A stretch of 64,000 nt of DNA from Orychophragmus violaceus (taxonomy: Eukaryota; Streptophyta; Magnoliopsida; Brassicales; Brassicaceae): assembly GCA_030180135.1 (NCBI GenBank), contig CM058230.1, positions 20,275,082-20,339,081 on the forward strand, written 5' to 3'. Each line of letters starts with the position of its first letter. Positions within the stretch are counted from its first letter, which is position 1. Below the pieces are notes generated by a model. That model saw nothing but the letters and a program-made list of their open reading frames with translations, had not been told where the DNA came from and searched no databases. A program made the translations under genes and the position numbers. Of the stretch, positions 58,341-64,000 are shown in pieces.

Positions 58341-59379
58341 TGATGCAGCCTCGGAATCGCTCCAATGCTAAGATCACTTGATGATCAAGAGATTCCTAAG
58401 CCAGCTGCTTACGGAAGTGAAAAGTGATAGAGATGGTGGTGAAGATAATGATTGACTCTCTCAATCTGGTGGGTTGATTGACTCTCTCAATCAGTGGAAG
58501 AACCTAGAGTTGCTTGAATCACACAAACAATCCTAACTCTAGAATCAGTAGATTAAAAGTATTTCTCACACTTACAATCTAAAGAAAAACTTCAAAGAAC
58601 ACTCCTTGAAAGAAAAACGAATTTTGTATTATACTTTGATAGATTGAAAGGTGATTTACAAATGAAACTAGGATGAACTTATATAGTGCTCAATACAATT
58701 GAAAGATAAAAACTAAGCAAAGGAACAAATAATCTACATTTAAGCCATATGGTTGTTGGAGATGATTTAGCTTGCCAAATAAGGAAATTCGTTGGCTCTT
58801 GTATCTTGACAATTTGGGGAGATAATTTCGTGCCTTAGAGACATTCTGGATGATGTAGATCACGTCCAAAATGCAGCCACATTGAAGAGGAAATAGCCGT
58901 TTGATATTAAAGCCGTGAGGCTCTAAATTAGGCAAGTGTAGCATCTCCTGGTTTAGAAGTTGAATAACTTTTAAACCATAATTTTTTTTGAACCGAGTCT
59001 AATTCTCCCTGAACCTATGTTGAGTAAGGTTTCCAAAACAAGTTGGTTTACAACTTGATTCATCCTGGTCCGATATGTACTCTCCAATAAGTGGCAGTTG
59101 GTCTCCAGCGGGTTCCTTTGAAATCATATGAGTTGTAACTTGCATATCTTCTTCATATGGAAAGATTTTGAAACACTTCCACTCTTGATGATTCCTTGAT
59201 GAGTTAAGTTTTTGGAACAGGTTGATTTGTTGCTTAAGTCTTCCTGGTTGGGTAGATATGCTCCAAGGCATGCACATATGTCTCTGGTGGGCTCAAACTG
59301 CTTCTCTCCAAGGATCTTGGTTGGTTGATTTATGTCCTCTCCATGCTCCTTGGTTGATGATGACTTGATGTCCTCATCA
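58341..59379 (-). repeat. 5' LTR of the gag-only element
   Basis: Homologous end to end with 54762-55801. The copy of the ORF tail here is frameshifted (about 59190), so only the 3' LTR version extends the ORF. Confidence 0.9.
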
Positions 59380-60088
59380 CACAGTGACAACTCATCAAAT
59401 TTGATGCGACTGAAACCGGTGGGGAGTTTGAAAACGTGTGTTTTAACCCCATAGCCACAAATAGCTACGACTCTATCCGCGGCTACGACTCTATCTGTGG
59501 CTATACTCATAGCCACCGATAGCCACGACATTATCCGTGGCTATAAACTTAACCACGAATGTGTTCGTAGTTATCCGTGGCTATGCTGACATAATGTGAC
59601 ATAAAGCCTGCCTAGACATAAAGTGTGATTGAAAAGATGGTACTTGACTTATTACACCTGTGAATGGCCGAGTTGATTATATCTTCTTAGCCACGACCAG
59701 CCACGAAAAAGTCGTGGCTATATATTTCCGCGACAAGTTCGTGGCTAATCGTGGCTACATATTTCCACAAACAATTCGTCGCTTTTTGTGGATATGTTTC
59801 TACGAATATCCACGAAAATATTCGTGGAAAAATAGCCACGAAGTATTTAGAGACTATTCGTGGCTGAATTTTGCCACGACAGGCTTCGTATTTATTCGTG
59901 GCTAATTTTCCTCGAATAGCTACGAAGCAGCTTTCATGGCTATTCAGCCACGAATAACTCCGAATTAGCCACAAATCGTGTTTTTTTTTTTAATTTGTGG
60001 GTGGTTCGTAGCTATTTGTGGCTGGAAAAAAGATAGCCATGAACTGGTCGTGGCCAATCCATGGCTATATATAGTTTTTCTTGTAGTG
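59380..60088 (+). repeat. Right terminal and subterminal repeats of CACTA
   Basis: Many copies of cgtggctat, atagccacg, gccacgaat and relatives between 59450 and 60070, ending in the terminus ttttcttgtagtg. A further cluster (54705-54735) lies left of the gag-only element and was contiguous before that insertion. Confidence 0.85.
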
Positions 60089-61058
60089 AAAAATAGGTGT
60101 TGGTGGTGGACTAAACGCCCTTCACTTGGTAAATTTATTATACCCATCAAAAACATCAACGGTTATAGGTCTACGAAAACTTAGGTAGCACGGAAGCTTC
60201 GCCGGATGACAGCTTCCCATTTCGGAATCGAAGTCGGAATCGGAAGTTTGTGGAAGCTTTCAGAATCTCGCTTTCAAGACGCTTCAAAAAAACTCTTTAA
60301 AAATGTATTGGAAATTTATGCTTTCGTTTTGGAAGCTTGCACTTTTATTTTGAAATTTTGAAAGCGTAAACAAAGAAGAAATGTAAAGTTATATTTTATA
60401 TGAATATTTATATAAAACGTTGAAACTAATAGTAAAATTTGATATTTATGCATAATAAATTTTATCTTTTTACTTAAAAAGAATTTTGTTTAGATAGACT
60501 ATATTATTCTTTTGTAAATTAGTAGAAATGATTAATTTAATTAGTTGGACAATATTATCTTCGAAAACCTGGAATTTTTTAGTTATTTTCACAATATTTT
60601 TTGAGTTTTGATATAGTTAACTAAAATGAATACAAAATTTTGATATTTAATTTTAAATAATATATGTTTTAATTATGGGTTATATTATATTTTTAATATA
60701 TATACATATATATATATACACACACACATATATATACACCTATATATTTATGTATATATGTTCCAACACGTACCCGCTTCCTATATATTTCGAAAAAGTC
60801 GCTTGTGCGCTTCCATACGATTCCGATTTTCCACGTCCCCGCTTCTGATTCCATGTAAACTTATTAAATCCATTTGACGAAAAACACATTTTTATGCAAA
60901 CTAAAAACAAAGTAACATGTGTGCACCTTCTATAGTAAAAATCATAGGATATCATTAAATTATCTACAGACTGACCTATTCACTCAATATTTATTGTCCT
61001 GAATAAAAATACTTATCATAAGCTACAAGAGATAAGTAAACTAGCAAATACTGGTTTG
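60089..61058. other. AT-rich stretch, possibly a small DNA transposon
   Basis: Words near 60195-60270 (ttcggaatcgaagtcggaatcg, gtggaagctt) are mirrored near 60775-60860 (gcttccatacgattccgatt, ccgcttctgattcc), and TA/CA simple repeats lie at 60690-60760. Boundaries and target duplications could not be fixed. No gene. Confidence 0.3.
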
Positions 61059-61071
61059 TTTATCAAATTTT

Positions 61072-61089
61072 TAGCGCCGTTGTCTTGGA
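61072..61089 (+). other. Mutated Athila-3 primer binding site
   Basis: tagcgccgttgtcttgga. Most differences from the standard site are G-to-A or C-to-T, as expected after cytosine methylation and deamination. Confidence 0.7.
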
Positions 61090-61209
61090 CTCTTTTAAGT
61101 CTTCGATAGATTTGAGTTTAGAGTTTAGACTAGGTTTTCGTTTTTATTTTCGTTATTAATTTTTCTGTTTTTCTGTCTTTGCATGTTTTAGGTTCTCGCT
61201 AAGACTCGT

Positions 61210-61289
61210 GCATCGACCAACGCTTTTGAGAATCGATCGATGCACCCATGAGCTGAATCGATCGTTGCGGACTGTGCGTCGATCGACGC
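61210..61289 (+). repeat. Two palindrome pairs in Athila-3 leader
   Basis: 14-mers at 61210-61223 and 61230-61243 (20 bp apart) and at 61255-61268 and 61276-61289 (21 bp apart). The last, gcgtcgatcgacgc, is a perfect palindrome with different arms from the core form. Confidence 0.9.
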
Positions 61290-61422
61290 TTGATCCATGA
61301 ACAGCTAGTGCATGCCTAATCGCGCAACTAGAAGTAATCCGGATAAGGAACTCGTGAATCAAGGACTTGAGGAACTTGCAAGGTTAGAAATGACAAACAC
61401 GAAAGCTTAGAAACCGGTTAAG

Positions 61423-62994
61423 ATGGCAAACCCAAATGTTGTGATCCTAATTCGATATGAACATGGTGTTCTGAGAGATAGAGAAAACCATGTCTGCAAT
61501 GAGAATGGTCAAAGGCTTGATGCTGATGGGAATGTGATTGTTCAGGAGATTATTCAGCATGAACCGAATGAAGAAGCTCAAGGTGGATAGGAAAATCCAC
61601 TAGCTGAAGAGCCGCCTAGAGAACCTGATCCTCCAGCTAGGAAGATACTAGCTGATTAAAACAGGCATGATGTGTTCTATGCTAACAGGTCTGCAATTGT
61701 ACCTCCTCCATTTGCACGTAATGACTTTGAGCTGAAGACTTCATACTACATGCTTGTGGGACAACACCTCTTTCATTGACTCCCACATGAGTAACATATG
61801 GATCACATAGAGAACTATGAGTCTTTAGTCATTGGAATGAAGCATAATGGAGTGAGCTATGACTTCATGCACTGTAAGATTTTCCCGCATTCTCTTGGAG
61901 GAGTAGCTGCAAACTAGCTGAAGCAGATTCCACCTGGGACTCTAACTACTTGGGATGCAATTAAGAGGAAGTGTCTGAGGCCCTTTTATGATGATGCTAG
62001 ATCTGATCAGCTTAGACATGAGATTTTGACATTCAAACAGGGACCTACAAAGGCTTTGAAAGTAGCTTGAGTGAGGTTTAAGATGTACCAGAGAGATTGC
62101 CCTCATCATGGTTTCTCTGAGGTTCAGCTGCTGGGAATTTTCTTCAAAGGAGTTAATTTGTGGTATCAGATGACTTTGGATGCTGAAAACAATGGGAACT
62201 CCAACACTAAATCTTCAGAGCAAGCTATGGAGCTGATTGATAACTTGGTGTGCAGCAATATCACTAAGAACAATGATCTTGAAAGGCAGAAATCTTGTGG
62301 GAAAACTGATAGCTCGCAGATAGCTGATATGAAGAGCAATACTAAATCTGTTCATAGCATGTTGATTAGGAAGAAGAATGTTCATTTTGCTCAGGATGTT
62401 GAGGTGTTTGAGGATGATGAACGCTGGGAAGAAGAGGATGTGAATTTTTTTGGTGAAGTTGGTTTTCAGGGGAACATATTTGGGAATTAGCAAGGCAGAG
62501 GTGGCTACAATGGAATGGGTCATAGGAGTACCTTCACATGTAATCAAAACTTCTCTGGTTTCACTCCTAAGCCTCAGTACCATAAGCCTTATCAGAGTAT
62601 CAACAGCCGTGGAAAAAACACTAATAGCTTCACCAGGAACTATGGATCTTCATTATATTAACTTGCTCCACCTCAAAATGAGCAGTCTGATAAGATGCTG
62701 GGTTTATTGGAGAAGCTACTGAAAGGACATCAGAAGAGTACAATGGACTTCAATGAAAAGATGGATGCTTTGTACTTGTATAAGAATGGGAAGATAGATG
62801 CCTTAAGAACCCATGTGAAAAAATTGGATGTTCAAGTTCCACAGATTGTTGGGTCTGCAAAGAGGCAAGATGGATCTGCAAAGAGGCAAGATGAATTTCT
62901 TCCAGGACGAACTGATGCTAATCCGAAGTACCAGCGTAATGCAATTACGTTGAGAGGTGGTAAAAAGGTCGTTCCTGCTCTGAAAAGGGTCTAA
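61423..62994 (+). pseudogene. Athila-3 gag (broken)
   Basis: ATG at 61423. In-frame stops include 61588-61590 and others near 61657, 61777, 61794, 61914 and 62068. Family sequence is clear: FYANRSAIVPPPFARNDFEL, MDHIENYESLVIGMKHNGV, KIFPHSLGGVA, GTLTTWDAIKRKCLRPFYDD and SDQLRHEILTFKQGPTKAL; this is the capsid region that Athila-1 has lost. Near 62857-62900 a 21-bp unit is tandemly duplicated (GSAKRQD twice). It ends RNAITLRGGKKVVPALKRV. Confidence 0.85.
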
Positions 62995-62996
62995 GT

Positions 62997-63892
62997 TTGA
63001 AGGAAATCGTTGAGAAAGAGGAGGTGGAAGATGAAATCCGTGAGTTGCAGAGAGCATCGAATGATGCACCAGAGCATCAATCGACGCAGATCGCGAATGA
63101 AGAAACTGAACCCAAGCTAGACACGGAGGTCGTTTCACCTGAGCCGAGCGTCGACCGAAACACTCCTAGTGTCGATCGACCCAAGGCGACTGAAGAGAAA
63201 TCAGATGCAGAGAAATTGAAGAAAGCTGATGAGCGTGTCTACAAGCCTAAGGTTCCCTTTCCTAAGAACCCAAGGAAGTCTAAGTACGAACTATAGTTAG
63301 CTAAATGCAAGGAGATCATGAATAAGGTGTTGATTGAAGTAACTTTGATTGATTCTCTAAAGACTACCCATGTGATGATAAAATATCTTAAGGACATGCT
63401 TTCTAGTAACAGGACTGATGAAGACAGTGTAATGATGATCTCAGAGATGTGTAGCGCTGTGATTCAAGGAAAGATTCCTGAAAAACTGAAAGATCCATGG
63501 AGCTTTGTGTTGGATTGTGATATTTACAGAGATAGATTTGAGAGGTCATTGTGTGATCTTGGTTCTAGTGTGAACCTTATGCCCTTTTATGTTGCTAAGA
63601 GGCTTGGGATGAAAGATTTCATTCCTACAAGAATTTCATTGGTTCTAGATGACAGGACTGCTCGGATCCCTCAAGGAGTGTTAGAGGATGTGCCAATCAG
63701 GATTGGTAATTGTGTGATTCCTACTGACTTTTTTGTTATGTAGTATGGATAGGAACCAAATGATCCACTTATCTTGGGTAGACCATTATTAGCTACTGCT
63801 GGTGCGATGATTGACTGCAAGAAGGGGACATATTCTGAATGTGGGTGATCTGAAGATGAGTTTTGATATGGACAAGCTGGTGAAGAGACCAA
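62997..63892 (+). pseudogene. Athila-3 gag-protease linker and aspartic protease
   Basis: The linker 62997-63296 is acidic with palindromes at 63054, 63074, 63148 and 63169. Stops near 63294 and 63741 interrupt it. The protease reads FVLDCDIYRDRFERSLCDLG, SSVNLMPFYVAKRLG, GVLEDVPIRIGNCVIPTDFF and then LILGRPLLATAGAMID. The DLGSS active site is intact, unlike the DLGAA of Athila-1. The frame then breaks near 63825. Confidence 0.8.
63054..63182 (+). repeat. Two palindrome pairs in the Athila-3 coding linker
   Basis: gcatcgaatgatgc (63054) and gcatcaatcgacgc (63074), 20 bp apart; gcgtcgaccgaaac (63148) and gtgtcgatcgaccc (63169), 21 bp apart. Same position in the element as 4014-4193 of Athila-1. 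Confidence 0.85.
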
Positions 63893-64000
63893 CCATCGAC
63901 GGACAAACCCTTTATGTGGACACTATAGGTGGTTTGGCAGAGGAATTCTTTCATAGGAAACATGATGAGGATCCGCTGGAAAGAGCTCTGCTAAGCTCAG

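Larger units (their letters stand above)
54762..59379 (-). mobile_element. Gag-only LTR retrotransposon (TR-GAG type) inside CACTA
   Basis: LTRs 54762-55801 and 58341-59379 (about 1040 bp, a few percent different). Minus-strand tRNA-iMet primer site at 58321-58338 and a purine tract next to the left LTR (55802-55815, minus aagagggagatta). The 2.5-kb internal region encodes a single Gag-like ORF and no protease, RT or integrase. It is inserted in the CACTA right subterminal region: cgtggctat repeats resume on both sides. A possible target duplication is cacag, offset by three bases on the left. Confidence 0.85.
44979..60088 (-). mobile_element. CACTA (En/Spm) DNA transposon, 15.1 kb with nested insertions
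   Basis: Left terminus cactacaacaaatctcc (44979) and right terminus, read inward on the minus strand, cactacaagaaaaactat (60088). Both are flanked by aaa, the three-base target duplication expected for CACTA elements. Both ends carry dense subterminal repeats (cgtggctatt / atagccacgaa) over 44990-45450 and 59450-60080. Inside are a TnpA-like gene (minus), a TnpD/TNP2-like gene (minus), a solo LTR and a gag-only LTR element. Both transposase genes are broken, so any movement would need help in trans. Confidence 0.9.
61059..64000 (+). mobile_element. Athila-3, decayed Athila element continuing past the window
   Basis: A short LTR end (...gtttatca at 61065) precedes a mutated tRNA-Asp primer site (61072-61089). 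Leader with four palindromes, gag with many stops, linker with four palindromes, and protease follow. The last bases (DEDPLERALLS) correspond to the segment before RT, so this copy may have been a complete type. Confidence 0.8.

Overview
The window is plant nuclear DNA, most likely from a Brassicaceae species. It is AT-rich, it contains one 500-base run of N (36486-36985), and it consists almost entirely of transposable elements nested in one another. The Athila-type Gypsy elements with ATHILA ORF-1-like sequence, the many Copia elements primed from initiator tRNA-Met, an En/Spm (CACTA) element and a PIF/Harbinger remnant fit a pericentromeric or other heterochromatic region of a crucifer. I see no convincing intact host gene. 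Nearly all coding sequence is transposon-derived and most of it is broken.

Left third (1-16390), all on the + strand, is a four-level nest. An old L1-type LINE (12574-16390) was interrupted by Athila-2 (9772-12573). Athila-2 was interrupted by Athila-1 (ending at 9771). The 5' LTR of Athila-1 was in turn interrupted by a small, internally deleted Copia-like element (Copia-A, 1-1846). Both Athila elements lack reverse transcriptase and integrase at what looks like the same junction, so they appear to belong to a non-autonomous lineage.

Middle (16391-36485): AT-rich sequence leads into a small Harbinger remnant with TAA target duplications (20172-28305). Its transposase fragment is split by the decayed Copia-1 (20662-27590). 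Copia-2 (28388-35897) follows. Its LTRs are identical over 550 bp, its gag-pol is nearly complete, and three single-base frameshifts all fall in homopolymers. It is the youngest element in the window.

Right of the gap (36986-44978): minus-strand retrotransposon debris, comprising a Gypsy gag remnant with a very long LTR (about 39429-42929) inserted in the gag of a minus-strand Copia (42930-43823). The right third (44979-60088) is one 15-kb CACTA element with matching termini, subterminal repeats and decayed TnpA-like and TnpD-like genes. Inside it sit a solo LTR and a gag-only LTR element with a 740-codon ORF. The window ends in a third, decayed Athila (61065-64000).

The most unusual signal is a roughly 14-bp palindrome (core form gtgtcgatcgacac) that recurs nearly 50 times. 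It lies in three Athila and two Copia elements that are otherwise unrelated, and almost always in pairs 20-22 bp apart, about two helical turns. The pairs lie in LTRs upstream of TATA boxes, in leaders, in post-pol spacers, and even inside the gag-protease coding linker. Arm changes are often matched on both sides so that the dyad survives. This looks like a shared cis-acting site for a dimeric DNA-binding factor, or a shared small-RNA or recombination target. I do not know of a description of it.
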